This document shows, piece by piece, positions 48,661 through 60,602 of a stretch of 64,000 nt of DNA. Within the stretch, counting starts at the first letter, position 1; each line of letters starts with the position of its first letter. The notes beneath the pieces are model-generated. The model was not told the origin of the DNA, did no database searches, and saw nothing but the letters and a program-made list of their open reading frames with translations. A program made the position numbers and the translations under genes. The DNA is from Aquilaria yunnanensis (Eukaryota; Streptophyta; Magnoliopsida; Malvales; Thymelaeaceae): NCBI GenBank assembly GCA_039654915.1, contig CM077596.1, forward strand, positions 70,433,751 to 70,497,750, read 5' to 3'.

Positions 48661-50810
48661 TCCCGTCAGATTCGAGCTCGTCCAATATTCAGGGGATGGC
48701 GCGTCAAGTGTCTCTCTAATTACTGCGTGTGTGAAGCGAAGAAGCAACAGTCTCACAGTGTCGGTAGATGTTGGCTCCCTCTGAAACTCGCCGAGAGGGA
48801 ATCGGGAGATGGAGATGTTAACGTGGGTTTCCCGGGAGAAGATCTTGACCGTCGATTATGGGGCAGGAGAATAAAGCAAGGGCGGAGATCTTCAAATGTT
48901 AGCTGGAACCAATTGGAAGCCCAACATGAGTTTCTTTCTTAATTGATTGGGTCCATCTAATGAATTTGTTAAGTAACTAATTAATCCACAGTGTTTAATC
49001 ATCACAACACAGTAATAAAAAAAGGATTACGACAGCTAGTCAACTCAACTTATTAAAGTTTGTCAAAAATGATTTGATTTCATACACAAAACATTTGATT
49101 ATTCATAAATCATGTTTGTACATAATTCATTTTAAAAAACATTATTAGTAATTATTTTAATATTCAATATTTGTTTCGTTGACTTATATAAAAATTGAGA
49201 TTCTATACCTAAATAAGTTCAAAAAGTATTGTTAAAATATTTTCCCATCAAGTTAGATATTTTATATTAATTTTTTTCTTTGGTTTGATAAAGAAAAAAA
49301 TCATTAAAAAAATTAACTGATTTAAAAAAAAATTATTCAAGTGATTATTAACTAGATAACATATTAGATTTTAAATAACATTAGTTTCACACAAAAAATC
49401 AATAAAAATAAACAGAATGGATTGTGTTATTTTTTGAAAAAAAGATATTTCATTTCAATTAAAAATAAGTAAAATGACATTTTATAAATCAACAACATCA
49501 TAAAACATCTAACAACAAACAGGAACATAAAACATGTCACTAAAAGGCCACTTGCTCCTGCGACACCAAGTGAAAGGAGGAGAATCGGATTAAGCTAAAC
49601 CTTCCATATAAACTAGAATAAATCTAAAATAGTGAACTCATAAATAATTAAAAGATACCCCAGACCAATAAGATAATAATTAGATAGTGCTAAAACCAAC
49701 CAGTCACCAAAAGCCTAAAAACGAATATCTATAAAAATAAAAAGACTTTCTATAAAACTTGAAAAAAAAAATTGACTGTATTTTATATAATTGCATCTGT
49801 GTCTATTATCAAGTGCCAAGATATCCCATTCAGGCAGATATTCCTATGAACCAAACTACCATATGAGAATCTTAAATAATACTTGAATACTATAATTGGA
49901 AGGATGTTACATTTACAATAAATTTTGATAGATAACATTAGTTAAAGTTAGTTCAACAATAAATGACATGAAAGAGAACTAGTCAGATTCGGATTAAAAT
50001 CCGAATATGACCGAAAACGGCCAACGAGGTGAGGGAGACGAAAGAGAAAAAAAAAAAAGGTTTTGAATGGGCAGCAATGGATTATTTTTAATAAGAAAAG
50101 TAGCATGTGTTATACAAAAAACCTCATTTATGTAAAGGTGGGAATAGATTTTGAGAAAAGCTTCATAATCTAAGTTTTATGCAATCCATTTGTATATTTT
50201 AATTTTGAGTAACAATAGGAAAAAACTTAAAGTAGATAAGATGTATGGCAAATATACAGGTCCCTAAAAATGATAGTAATTCTATATTTTCGTTATTTGA
50301 AAAAATACATAAGATGTTAAAAGTAGATGTTAGTATTAATTGGAAACATAAAACACAAAAATTACTTAGAAAAACACAGATTTTTTGGAAATATATTTAG
50401 GAAAAATGGATTAGAGGTAGCCTGGGATCAATCTTGGGGTTGATTTGCGTGTTTCTTAAAAGTTTATGGGTACTGGCAGTATTTAGGCTTAGTCTCTTAA
50501 CAGACAAACTGACGGAAGCTACGATTCAGGGGGTAAACTGTACATTTCAGAGTATACGGGAGGGTAAGTGTATGTTAAGGTATACCACAGGGAGGGTATC
50601 TGTAAATTTCCCGATAAGAAAACGACAATGTAGGAGTTAACGGAATTTGAAAATGAAGCCGATAATGGTGTCGGTGATACTCCACTGGCATTATATTAGT
50701 AATTTCCTCCCAACGGATTATCCTCTTCTTCTCTCTCTATCTATGCACAAATAAAGGACGTGTCGGTGTTAGCCCGACCACATAACTATTTCCAATTTAA
50801 AGTTATGCGG
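48661..50810. other. GAUT8 upstream region and AT-rich spacer
   Basis: The 280 bases next to the GAUT8 start are GC-richer and probably contain the 5' UTR and promoter. The rest is AT-rich, with no gene or clear repeat seen. Confidence 0.5.
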
Positions 50811-51156
50811 TGATTGCACGGTTGGTACCAAATCTTTAATTAATGTTACACATTGGTCCCCAATCTTTTTTATTATGTATTGGCCTCGAGCCTTCAAAGT
50901 CTTTTGCATGTTGATCCATTTGCTAACTCTAACATAATCATAAAACATTAAATTTTTTATTTTTTATTTAATTTATTCGGTAATTGCTTTCAAATAAACT
51001 TAAATTTTTCCATAATTTTTACATTTAATGGATTATTTAAATTATTAATTTTTCTCTTTGTAAATTAGGTTTCCATGTTAACTCAGCTTTTTTCATAGGG
51101 CTAGAGATCAATATGCAACAAAATAAAGGTTTAGAACTGGTTGCAATGGTAAGCAT
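50811..51156. mobile_element. Possible MULE-type MITE
   Basis: The left sequence GATTGCACGGTTGGTACCAAATC and the reversed right sequence CATTGCAACCAGTTCTAAACC, continuing to ACACATTGGTCCCCAATC against GCATATTGATCTCTAGCC, are inverted relatives. No target duplication was recognised and the boundaries are approximate. Confidence 0.45.
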
Positions 51157-52201
51157 AAGTTTGTGATAAATGGTGGATTTTACCCTTAAATTAGCGGATT
51201 TAGATTTAGTGAAATATTTTACAAGATAGGTTATTTAATCGAGTATCTCATTCATCTCATCTTCCTTGCATCATTTATTATCTTAGATTATCCTTATTTT
51301 TTATTATTTTTATATTTCATGAGTACCATATTACCCCTAAAATCTTAATTTTATTATTCATTTTTTTCATCATTCTTAATATAACTCTGTGCTAAACTCA
51401 TATGTATGATGTATCAAACAATATGGGATGAAATTATTATTATATCATCCTTTTATAAAGTTTGTGATTTTTTTTTTTAAAACGGACGAGCTAAGAATAT
51501 TCCAAAATATTCACCGGAAATTTAGCATTGTTTTCAGGGGAAAATGGGCAAATCTTCACTCTTGTTTTCCTTGGTGCAGCAAAGTGAGAAAGCCGCCAAA
51601 CCTTTGCAACGGATCCGTTGAAAATTTTCCCATTAGCCCATAACTACCCTAGTCTTATAAATCTACTACTTGGGTCATCTTCCAAGTATCATTAGGGCTT
51701 CTCTAGTGAAGTGTCATTCATCGTAATCTCAGCAAACAACGATCTGTGCCTTCTTTTATGGTAACTAGTAACTTCTAAGCAGCGAATCATAATTGCATTT
51801 GAGTACTAGATCAGTAAGGACGATGCTAACAAAATTGAATAGAGAGTGAGCTCATAACTGGGTGTTATTTCTTACTTTAATGATATTATTGGTGAGTGGC
51901 ATCATCTCATATTGATGGCTTGGATCAAGAGAAAGAAGTAACAGTTTTTTACAACTAGCAAGTAGTAAGTATGATGCTTATTGGTTGAACATGTTGAAAA
52001 CAATTATGAAACGAAAGATTAGAACACTTAGGAAGCTAGAGTTTCAGATAAATAACGTTTTGGATATAGGCATTTTCAGATAAACAATTATGAAATGAAA
52101 GATTCGAACACCTGTTCTTGAATTTTTTTTTTTTTTTTTCATGATTGCATATAGGCATTTTTAATGGGATTTGATGTATAATGTAGTCACTGAAAAAATT
52201 A
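51157..52201. other. Intergenic, no gene seen
   Basis: AT-rich DNA with only short frames. A poly-T run lies near 52122-52139. Confidence 0.5.
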
Positions 52202-52437
52202 CTCTTTTCGACTTGATTTAATTGTTCATTTTATTTTTTTTAATTAAAATTTGACTTGAGTATATTCATTTTATTGTGAATTGAAAAAAAAATTAAAATT
52301 GTATTTAGAAACTATAACCTTTATAGTTCCATTTCCATATAAAAAATTTATATTTTTAGGATAAATTTTGAAAGAAAAAAAATTATAGATTAATTGTTAT
52401 AAATAGTAAAAAAAACAGCTTTTGCGAGATAAAGGAG
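52202..52437. mobile_element. Stowaway-like MITE, 236 bp
   Basis: The left end CTCTTTTCGACTTG and the right end CGAGATAAAGGAG are inverted relatives, each bordered by TA (52200-52201 and 52438-52439). It shares internal phrases such as AATTTGACTTGAGTATATTC with the Stowaway-like units in the 851-bp MITE. Confidence 0.7.
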
Positions 52438-52573
52438 TAATAGATTTGCACCCTATATATATATAAGTGACAAAATTATGAGAAGTACACAAGATTGATG
52501 AATTTACTACGTTGCTTTGTTTTAAAAAAAAAATACTTAAAAGCAAATACAAGTAAAATAAATAAGTTAAAGA

Positions 52574-52595
52574 GGGGGGGGGGGGGGGGGGGGGG
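52574..52595. repeat. Poly-G tract of 22 bases
   Basis: Twenty-two consecutive G on the plus strand, flanked by AGA and AGCC. It is rare in such AT-rich DNA. The exact length is uncertain because homopolymers are prone to sequencing error. Confidence 0.9.
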
Positions 52596-52703
52596 AGCCT
52601 TGAGCAACAGAATGTGCGATAGAAATTATATTTTGAGGGACAATAATTATTGTGCATCTATTGAATTGCTCCATGACTGTTTGTATCTTTTGAGTCAAGG
52701 TCA

Positions 52704-53000
52704 TTAACACTGGATGGAAGACCAAAGAACCTTGAAGAGCAGCAATAGTTGAAGAGCAATCAAAGAGTTGAGTGAAAAATCGGTTTCTGGTAATGTAAAG
52801 TTATTTGTAGAGCAGCATTCAAAACCCCAGAGAGTAGCAATAGTTAAAGAGCAATTTGGGAGTAGAGTGGCAATCGGTTTTTGGTAATGTAAAGCTATTT
52901 GTAGAGCACCCTTTAGAACCTGTAGTTCAGCTTCTAATGTAGAATAGCAATAGCGGAGAAAGCAGTCATCTTGAAGAATAGATGAGACATTTATCCTCAT
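52704..53000 (-). pseudogene. Possible RNase H-like retroelement fragment with short duplication
   Basis: The minus strand encodes STLEAELQVLKGALQIAL, resembling the AE-x-x-A-L helix of the RNase H domain common in plant LINE-type elements. Only this stretch is recognisable. The DNA has a direct repeat: GTAATGTAAAGTTATTTGTA at about 52790 and GTAATGTAAAGCTATTTGTA at about 52884, with AGCAATAGTT(A/G)AAGAGCAAT upstream of each. Surrounding sequence shows no other retroelement domain. Confidence 0.35.
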
Positions 53001-55159
53001 TTAAATTCATGCTGCAGAGTCCGAATTATGTCATACTCCATTCACAATAAAAATAGCAAGGACTTGCTCATGTTGAGATTCAAGATCAGCTCCCCAAGAA
53101 TAGCAAAGAAGATTTGGAGGATTGTAAAGAAAAACAAATTAGATAATCCGATTGTTTATTTTTATGAGTATGGTTAATCTGATAGTTTATTTCCTACACT
53201 TTTATGAATATGGTATTACCAACATTACCAATGTCATGGCTTGCATGTAATTGATAAAACACCTGGGCAAGTGCGCGCATGATCTTTACTGGAGCATAAC
53301 GCTTCCTCTACCTTGATTTAGAATCTCCAATCCTCTTTCTTGTTTGAACCTTATACTCTCAAGTACTAAAAAAATGAAATGGCGATAAGCATTAATGTCT
53401 ATTTTTAGCTGAAAAACTTTACAAAATAATTACATTTCCTTTAAATTATTTGCAAATGTCAATAGATAAAAAAAAGATCCGTCGGTGATCCTCTCAAAAC
53501 TGATCATTTATGATCAAAGATGTTTGAACTGTGAAGCATTAAAATAGCATCACATATTACACACACACATAGAGTCTGAAGATTGTTTGATTGGTTGGCA
53601 AACCATGACCGTTGTTAGGGCCTTCACATAAAAGCCTCCCTCCCCGCCATGGCCGTAAATTATCTATCGCCCATTTAAAGTTTATACTCATCCTTCCATC
53701 TAAAATAAAATAAATTGTTACATTTCTCATTTCCTAAAACTTCAAAGTATTTGTTCGGCAACGACATATGGGAGTCCCAATGACTTAAATCATATTACAT
53801 TATGAAATTCTAAGAATCTAGCTAGAGGTTGTAAAATTGCATTAGAAAAGTGGGTTTGGTTCGTTTGGTGTGGAATTGGAGCGAAGGTCAGGCCGTGAAG
53901 TCCTTAAGCCATTTGTTTGCAGAAACGTTGTGATTTGTTTAGTAGGACGTCACAAATATCTGTAGAAAAAAGCGTAGCTACTAAAGGTTAAAGCACCTTT
54001 GGGCTGTGTCTGCCTTGTTTTCTAATTGTATATAGCTCACCGTGATTGATGGATTTTGCAAAGGCGCACCTTTTGAGCTACACAATAGCTTTTTCCCCAA
54101 TTAAGCACCGTGGAGCGAGGAAATTATCTCCCTAGCTACCACTTCATCATTGGCCACACGGATAAATTATTCTGTGGCCTGACCTATCCATAGACCCTCT
54201 GTATGAGATCAACAACAACAACAACAACTGGCTCAATGTTCTTCTTATAAAAATGCTTAATTGTTCTAATGGTTAAGATTAATGATAGTTGTAAAGAGGT
54301 TGATGTGTCAAATCCAACACTGCAACCTTACTTCTTTCCCTCAAAGAACTCGATCTTCATAGTATTTTTTAGTGTACTATCATCCATGTAATCAATTGTC
54401 AAATTATTATCTCGAAATCTCAATTCAAGTGGTTAAAACTTAAGATACTAAGGTAGAGGTCAGAGGTTTAAACCGTGCCTCCATCAAATTTCTCATAAAA
54501 TACTAGTTGTGCCAGTTCTATATGGACTTTCGTGTCTCAAAACACTAGACGTTTCTTCATTCTCTTAATTATAAAATACATTATACCCTTATACAAATGC
54601 TTACTTCTAATTATTAAAAAAAATGTCAAATTTTTTGCTTCTGATTATAATTAAAAAAAAACCTCAATATTAGTTAGGCAATGCCCGTGTAGGAAGGAGC
54701 CCTCTGATCTTTTCTGCTAGCTCTTTGTTATAACATGCACGCAGAAGAAAAGAAACTATCATCTTGGACGTAATTTTCATTTCACCGTAATTATAACACT
54801 TTGGAAGCTAGCTGCATGATCTTGGATAAAGTAAATACAAAACAAAGATACTCCTTAAGAAAAAGTAACACACCTTGGATCCTATTTGCAGTCGCCTGGC
54901 TCCTCTTCGCAGCTTTACGAGTTGTACAACTGATTTCTATCTCTCTTAGCACCACCACCACACGCAGACCAAGCAATAATCGTGTTAAAACTTAAAAGCA
55001 AGCAAAAAATTTTCTTTTTCTCTCTCTCTTTTTTTTTTTTTCCAAAGGATCTGATCTCCAGGCTTTGTCCCAGTTAATGAGGAAAGAAACAAGCAACACT
55101 GCAACACCTAGTGGCAGTGGCCTTCCAAATATAAAGAATCCTGTGTGCCCAGCAGCTTA
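53001..55159. other. Intergenic, no gene seen
   Basis: Mixed AT-rich spacer with a short CAA repeat near 54209-54228. No supported coding region and no TIR element with clear ends. Confidence 0.5.
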
Positions 55160-55574
55160 GAACATTCTCAACAACTTTCCAATCTCATTATCTAAGATAG
55201 AGAATGAGATGAAAGTGAAAAGAAAATTTTCTATCCCTACAAAAACCGTAAAATTTATTGTTTTCCTTCTGCTACCTCTCTTCTCCCAGTTCACTTTTCA
55301 TCTATTTTTACCTTCTAAGTTTTGATGTTTCTCAATTATTGTCTTCAACAATATAGAATATTATTGTTTTAATATAGAATATTTAATTATTATAATAACT
55401 AAACTGGCCATTAATTTAAATTTTCTTTAAATGCATAATACTTAATTGTTGTATGATAAAAATAAAATTCTATAATATAAGAAAACTGTTGGAACTAAAG
55501 TAGAAAAATTATGTAAATTTTGATTTTTACTTCCTTATTTTATAAAAATTATAAAATAGTTGTTAGAGATGCTC
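55160..55574. mobile_element. Diverged short relative of MITE family 1
   Basis: The left end GAACATTCTCAACAACTTTCC and the reversed right end GAGCATCTCTAACAACTATT resemble the GAGCATCTCCAACAGCTTCC terminus of the neighbouring family 1 copy. The interior contains GAGAATGAGATGAAAG, as in that family. No matching 3-bp target duplication is clear. Confidence 0.6.
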
Positions 55575-55698
55575 ATAGTCGTATGCCTAAACACAAAATG
55601 ATACTTATATATATTAAAGTGTTAGAAAACAACAAGGTGGAACTGTTAAGAAGTCGAGGGAAAGTTGATGGGGGTGTGGGTTAGAGCCCCCCTGCTGA

Positions 55699-56559
55699 GA
55701 GCATCTCCAACAGCTTCCCCAAAATTTCTATAAGATGGGGAAGCAAAAAGTAAAATCTCTATAATTTTTTTACTCAAACTCCAACAGCTTCCCTATTTTG
55801 TAGAATTTTTTATTTATTACATAACAATTAAATATTATGGATTTAAAGCAAATTCAAATTAATGACTATATTAATTATTGTATAATTAAATATTATTAAA
55901 AATGTAAAAAAATTACTCCTTTCATTTTACAAAGAATGACTCTTTTACCTTTTTTACTAAAATTTGACTTAAATATATTTATATTAATTTATATTATAAA
56001 AAATTTTAAAAATTATGTTTATAAAATAGTCTTTAGGTTCAATTTTCATAAAAAAAAAAATTATAATTCTATAAAAAATTTTGAAAAAAAAATGAAATAA
56101 TTGTTGATAATTAAATATTGTGCAAAATATAAAAATTTACTACCTTTGTTTCATAAAAAATGACTATTTTAACTTTTTTAACTAAAGTCTGACTTAAAAA
56201 TATTCATATTAATTTGTACTATATTTTTTAAAAAAAAAAATAAATTTATAAAATAGAGTCTTTAAGATACCATTTTCATATAAAAAGTTTATATTTCTAT
56301 TAGAAATTTTGAAGAAAATAAAATTATGAATTAATTGTTGTGAATAATAAATGGGATAACCTTTACGAAAAAGGGAGAATGTTATTTTTCATTCCCCAAA
56401 ATTTTTTGGAGTTTCTGCAAAAATAGGGAATGAGATCTTCTCTTTCATCTCATTCCCCATTTTAGAGAATAGGATGGGGAAACTGTTGGAGTGAAAAATG
56501 GCTTCATATTCCCCAAAACAGAGAAAAACTGCAAAATGGGGAAGCTGTTGGAGATGCTC
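55699..56559. mobile_element. MITE family 1, copy 2 (PIF/Harbinger-like), 861 bp
   Basis: The ends are GAGCATCTCCAACAGCTTCC and its near-exact inverse, flanked by TGA at 55696-55698 and 56560-56562. Sequence and internal order match the copy at 35836-36686 closely throughout, with only small indels and substitutions visible. This suggests the family moved more recently than most repeats in the window. It has no coding capacity, so an autonomous partner elsewhere is inferred. Confidence 0.88.
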
Positions 56560-56562
56560 TGA

Positions 56563-57778
56563 TGCGTTTGCTATTGCTTTTGTTTTTTCCCCTTCTAGTT
56601 TTTCTTTTGCTGTCTTTCTCCAGTTTTTTTTTTCTCCCACTTTTTTTTCCCAGTTATCCGCGCACCTCTTCATTTTTTGAAATAAAAAAATAATAATAAC
56701 TAATAAAAGAACAGACAAAACTAATAATAATAATAAAAGAATAGAAAAAATATATTGTATCTAAAAAAAAGTAAGAAAAATAAATTGAGCCAAAATAAAT
56801 TATAGCTACTAATAAAAAAATTATTATTTTTTAAATAAAATACTTCATCCATTTCAAGTTCTTAATTTTTATCATCAACATTTTCTAGATAAATTTAAAT
56901 TTTTTATATATAAATGATAAACAAATATTTATAATTTCAAACAACTAGTTTATTTGAAATAATATATAAAACAATAAAAAGAATAAACTCATTTATATAA
57001 TATATTATATTAATTTATATACGTAAAAAGGAAAAATTAAACATATTTTTTACAAAAAAAAAATCTAAAATATGGAAAAGTAATAACAAGCATGAAAAAA
57101 ATAAATAAAATCTGATAAAAAACAAATAGAATTTATAAATAATAAATTTAAATAAATAAAAACTGATAAAAAAATAAATAAGAACCTAATAAAAAACTGA
57201 CAAAACTAATAAAAGAACAAAAAAGTGAAAAACACAGGCATGAGAAGGGTGACGTAATATCTACTCTAAAAAAACAATGGAAACCATAAATGAAATGAAA
57301 TGCATCTCAATATTGCTGCAATATTTAGGAAATTATATATGTTCTGCATAGAAATATTCAGATATATTAACATTCACAGGGCTGGAATCACTAACACAAA
57401 TAAAACTCCCCACAAGATGAATCTACAAGTTAAACTAAAATTCCTAAACCAGTTGTGTTAGCTATACCAAAATATGCATCACACATGTTTGAAGTAAATC
57501 ATTTGGTCATCTGTCATTATAAGTCAAGCGAAAAGATTTATTTTTGTCACACATTTATGTTGCGAAAACATGTGCATACATATTTTCATGTGAAGCGAGC
57601 GAGATACATATATGGAAGTATTTACTTGGCTCATCCTTTTAACAGTTATAGGCATAAGATAGATAAGCCCAATAAACATAAGTATAATCAAAAGATTCAG
57701 ACAAGAGAAGGGAAGAGAAGAGAAGGGAAGAAAGAGAAATAAATAATTAGGAAAAAAAAAAAAAGAAAAGCCTCTAAT
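56563..57778. other. Intergenic, 3' side of the unknown gene
   Basis: A short pyrimidine-rich stretch (to about 56680) is followed by very AT-rich sequence with TAATAA repeats, then a purine-rich GAAGG-type stretch near 57705-57740. The minus-strand gene's 3' UTR probably lies at the right end. Confidence 0.5.
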
Positions 57779-59053
57779 TCAATGGTGGTAGCTCTTTTTG
57801 CCATGCCTGGAGCCAACATGGTGCAGCCAACCAAGCCCTTTGAGTGCCTTTGAAATCTTGACAAGATTAGGCCTCCCCATCCCCAGATTCATCTTCCCAG
57901 CTGAGAACTTCAATGCCTGCAAGCAACACAGCGGCTCAGCTGAGTCTTCATCATAATCCTCATCACCAAGATTTCCACTGTAATCACTCTGCTGGTCATT
58001 GTAGTTAATCTCTCTGTTCTTCTTGCCCTTCTTTGAACCGCTCTTGAGCTGGGCCGGATGAGACTTGTTCGTCGTCTCTGTCTCGTAGGTCTCCCACAGC
58101 AAATCCATGCCCTCTCCTCCTTCGCCATTGTTATTGTTCCTCTCCTCGAAAAGCTTACACGCCAGTGTCCTCTTCCACTCTTTGTCGACTCTCCTCATCG
58201 ACCCGAAATTCCCCAGATTTGGACTGTACGAGTATGACTCCAGTGGCTGGCTGTAGTTCTCTGTGAACTTGTTGAATTTTTGCTTGAGTTCTTCGCCATT
58301 TTCAGAGCCCCAGGAGCCCGCTGATCGCAATCTGTTTCGTGGGTCATCCGTAAAGCTTCGAGCTTCACCTACTTTCTCGCCCCCCAATGCCTTGGATCCT
58401 CTGAAGGCCTTGAATTCCTCCTTTTGTTGGTCGCCTTTATCGGTCACTGTGTTTGTCTGTTTGACTTCTTTCTCGCCCTTTTTGCCGGAAAAGCTCTCCA
58501 GCTTCTCCTTCTCTTGGAAGAACGCCACCAAGTTCTTCACTTGCTTGGCCTCCGGCGGCTTTGAATGATCTTTAATTGGTTCGGGTGGTCGGATGCTCTG
58601 GTCCGGTTCCATCTCGCAGGGATCCTCAACAGCGTCGTGTTGGATTTCAATGTCGGAATTCTCGAAAACCATTTTAAAAACCTCGAGAAGTTGGAAGCAT
58701 GACAACTCATGGTCTTGGCCGGTTTCCTCAGACCGCAACGTTTCAACGAGAGTTTGGTAAGTGGTAAGTAGGAAGCTTGGGTTGGATTTGGGAAGTTGGA
58801 GGTGGGAGCCATGGATGACGAGGGTGGGAGTGAGGGTGAAGAGAGCGAGGAGCAGGAGAGAGGTGGTGGCAAAGAGAGGAGAGAGAAAAGATAGGATTTT
58901 GAAGAGGTAAGGAGAGAAGAAGATGAAGTAGGAGAAGTAGAGAGGGTGAGAGAGAATGAAGGAAGAGAAGAGCATGAAGTCAGAAAGGATGAGACTAGAC
59001 AAATACTCTGTTTTATTCTTGCCATTTGTACAAGACAACGAAAATTCTGACAT
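57779..59053 (-). CDS. Plant protein of unknown function, N-terminal hydrophobic region
   Basis: A single open frame encodes 424 aa. I do not recognise a named family. Residues about 22-80 are almost entirely hydrophobic (for example SLLLLALFTLTPTLVI), which could form two or three membrane segments. Residues 130-350 are charged and low in hydrophobics, with many Lys, Glu, Ser and Asn, so probably disordered. An acidic patch (LGDEDYDEDSAEP) precedes a C-terminal block of about 45 residues, CCLQALKFSAGKMNLGMGRP then NLVKISKALKGLGWLHHVG, that looks like a conserved plant module; it ends with a His/Lys-rich tail. The well-formed C-terminus and long frame against AT-rich surroundings argue for a real gene. 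Start choice is the first Met of the frame; Met27 is an alternative. A GA-rich 5' leader follows upstream. Membrane association is inferred only. Confidence 0.8.
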   Translation of the reverse strand: MSEFSLSCTNGKNKTEYLSSLILSDFMLFSSFILSHPLYFSYFIFFSPYLFKILSFLSPLFATTSLLLLALFTLTPTLVIHGSHLQLPKSNPSFLLTTYQTLVETLRSEETGQDHELSCFQLLEVFKMVFENSDIEIQHDAVEDPCEMEPDQSIRPPEPIKDHSKPPEAKQVKNLVAFFQEKEKLESFSGKKGEKEVKQTNTVTDKGDQQKEEFKAFRGSKALGGEKVGEARSFTDDPRNRLRSAGSWGSENGEELKQKFNKFTENYSQPLESYSYSPNLGNFGSMRRVDKEWKRTLACKLFEERNNNNGEGGEGMDLLWETYETETTNKSHPAQLKSGSKKGKKNREINYNDQQSDYSGNLGDEDYDEDSAEPLCCLQALKFSAGKMNLGMGRPNLVKISKALKGLGWLHHVGSRHGKKSYHH

Positions 59054-59457
59054 TTTCTTCGTCTGTTTTCTTCTCTCTCTCTCTCTTGTAGGGCTGAAAA
59101 TGAGAGCAATGGAGCAGATAGAAGAAACAGAGGCGTTAGAATTGGAGATGGTGATGGATTGAAAACAGGGGACTCTGTTTTTCCGGTGTTTTAGTCAAGC
59201 ACAAGGAAGAAGAAAGCGTAAAACTTTAGAAGCGAGCACGGCGTGAATAAAGGGGAGAGACTGGAGAGGGGGAGAGGGAGCAACCAACATTGACAAAGAA
59301 AGGAGAAAAACAAAGAGGAGGCCTTTACAAACTTTTTTGCCCCCGTCTAATTCTGGAACCACCAAGTAATTTTTACCTTGTAGATAAGGTTTTACCAGAA
59401 ATTCTAGTTACTCTTGTTATGACTGATTTGTATGGGATCAGCGGAATAATGAAGCAT
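59054..59457 (-). promoter_or_regulatory. Upstream region of the unknown gene
   Basis: A GA repeat (minus strand) at about 59072-59087 probably lies in the 5' leader. Such GA/CT tracts are common near plant transcription starts. No other motif is clear. Confidence 0.4.
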
Positions 59458-59948
59458 CGTGCAAATAAAACCATTGGTCCCAAATTTTTAATTCTCATTC
59501 TAAATTCATCTTTAATTTTTATGTTGTTGCAGTTGCAATTGATCAGAAACTTTTAGTAATTTGTTGTACACTAATTTCTAGCCCTAAGCAGGTAGAAAAG
59601 ATTTACATATAGGAATAATTGATAATTTTAAATAGTTTACTAACTATTCAAAACTTATAGTAAAGTTTGAATATATGAAAAGACAGTTATTGAATAATTT
59701 TAATTAAAATTTAAAAAGCTAATACCAACTAGTTAGTGAAAAATTAATGAACTCAACCTATTCGATAGTATCTGTCAAAAATTTTAAATAATATCATAAT
59801 TTTTTCAAAGTTAATAATTATTTAAACTATTAATTTCTCCTTTTTATGAAATAAATTTCTGTGCTACTCAATCTTCTCTAAAATTAGAGGTTCATACGCA
59901 ATAAATTATAAATGTTGCGGACGAATGGTAACTCTTACCCTGACCCAT
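59458..59948. mobile_element. Possible degenerate MULE-type MITE
   Basis: The left side, with CAAATAAAACCATTGGTCCC and TAATTTGTTGTACACTAATTT, resembles the reversed right side, with AGAGTTACCATTCGTCC and TAATTTATTGCGTATGAACC. The ends and target duplication are unclear. Confidence 0.4.
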
Positions 59949-60594
59949 CAATTGAATGGGGTTTAAATTGTTAGTTGGAGCTTGAACGAACACTTGCCAC
60001 AGCGAAAACAAAATGATTGAAGTCTAGTTCATAATTGATGCATATATTTTTAGATTATCTCTTTCACACAAAAATAGATGCATTTGGGCAGCAAATGGAT
60101 ATAGCCCTCGATCCATTTAAGACTTATATGTTACTATTGTTTTAGTTTTGTGTTTTATTTTCACATTTATTTGTATTTCCTAAAAACACATGTACACTAA
60201 AAAATAGTTGAGTATTACAAATTTCATATATATATATTTTCTTGTATTAAAATTAGTATTGCAAATGGATAGCTTCAATCATAGTGGATATTTCACAGAA
60301 TTCTACATTTAGCCTTTATCTAACACATTATATAGTAAAGATAAGATTAATTTTATAAAAGTGATAGTAAAACTAGCATTTCTCCCTCTATATATATAAA
60401 CACAAAATGACAAACATAGATACACAAACACATATGTATAGGATATGATAATTTAAACTCAAATTCACCCAGAACTTTGGAAGTAGGAGCAACTTGGAAT
60501 CGAGATTGTCAGATTTAGAGACGGCAACAGTTTGTGCATGGCAAGAATTCGAAGTCAGCTGGACAGTAAAGAACCGCTTCGTTGCATTTGCCAT
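59949..60594. other. Intergenic, no gene seen
   Basis: AT-rich spacer with no supported coding region. Confidence 0.5.
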
Positions 60595-60602
60595 TTCTTA
60601 TT

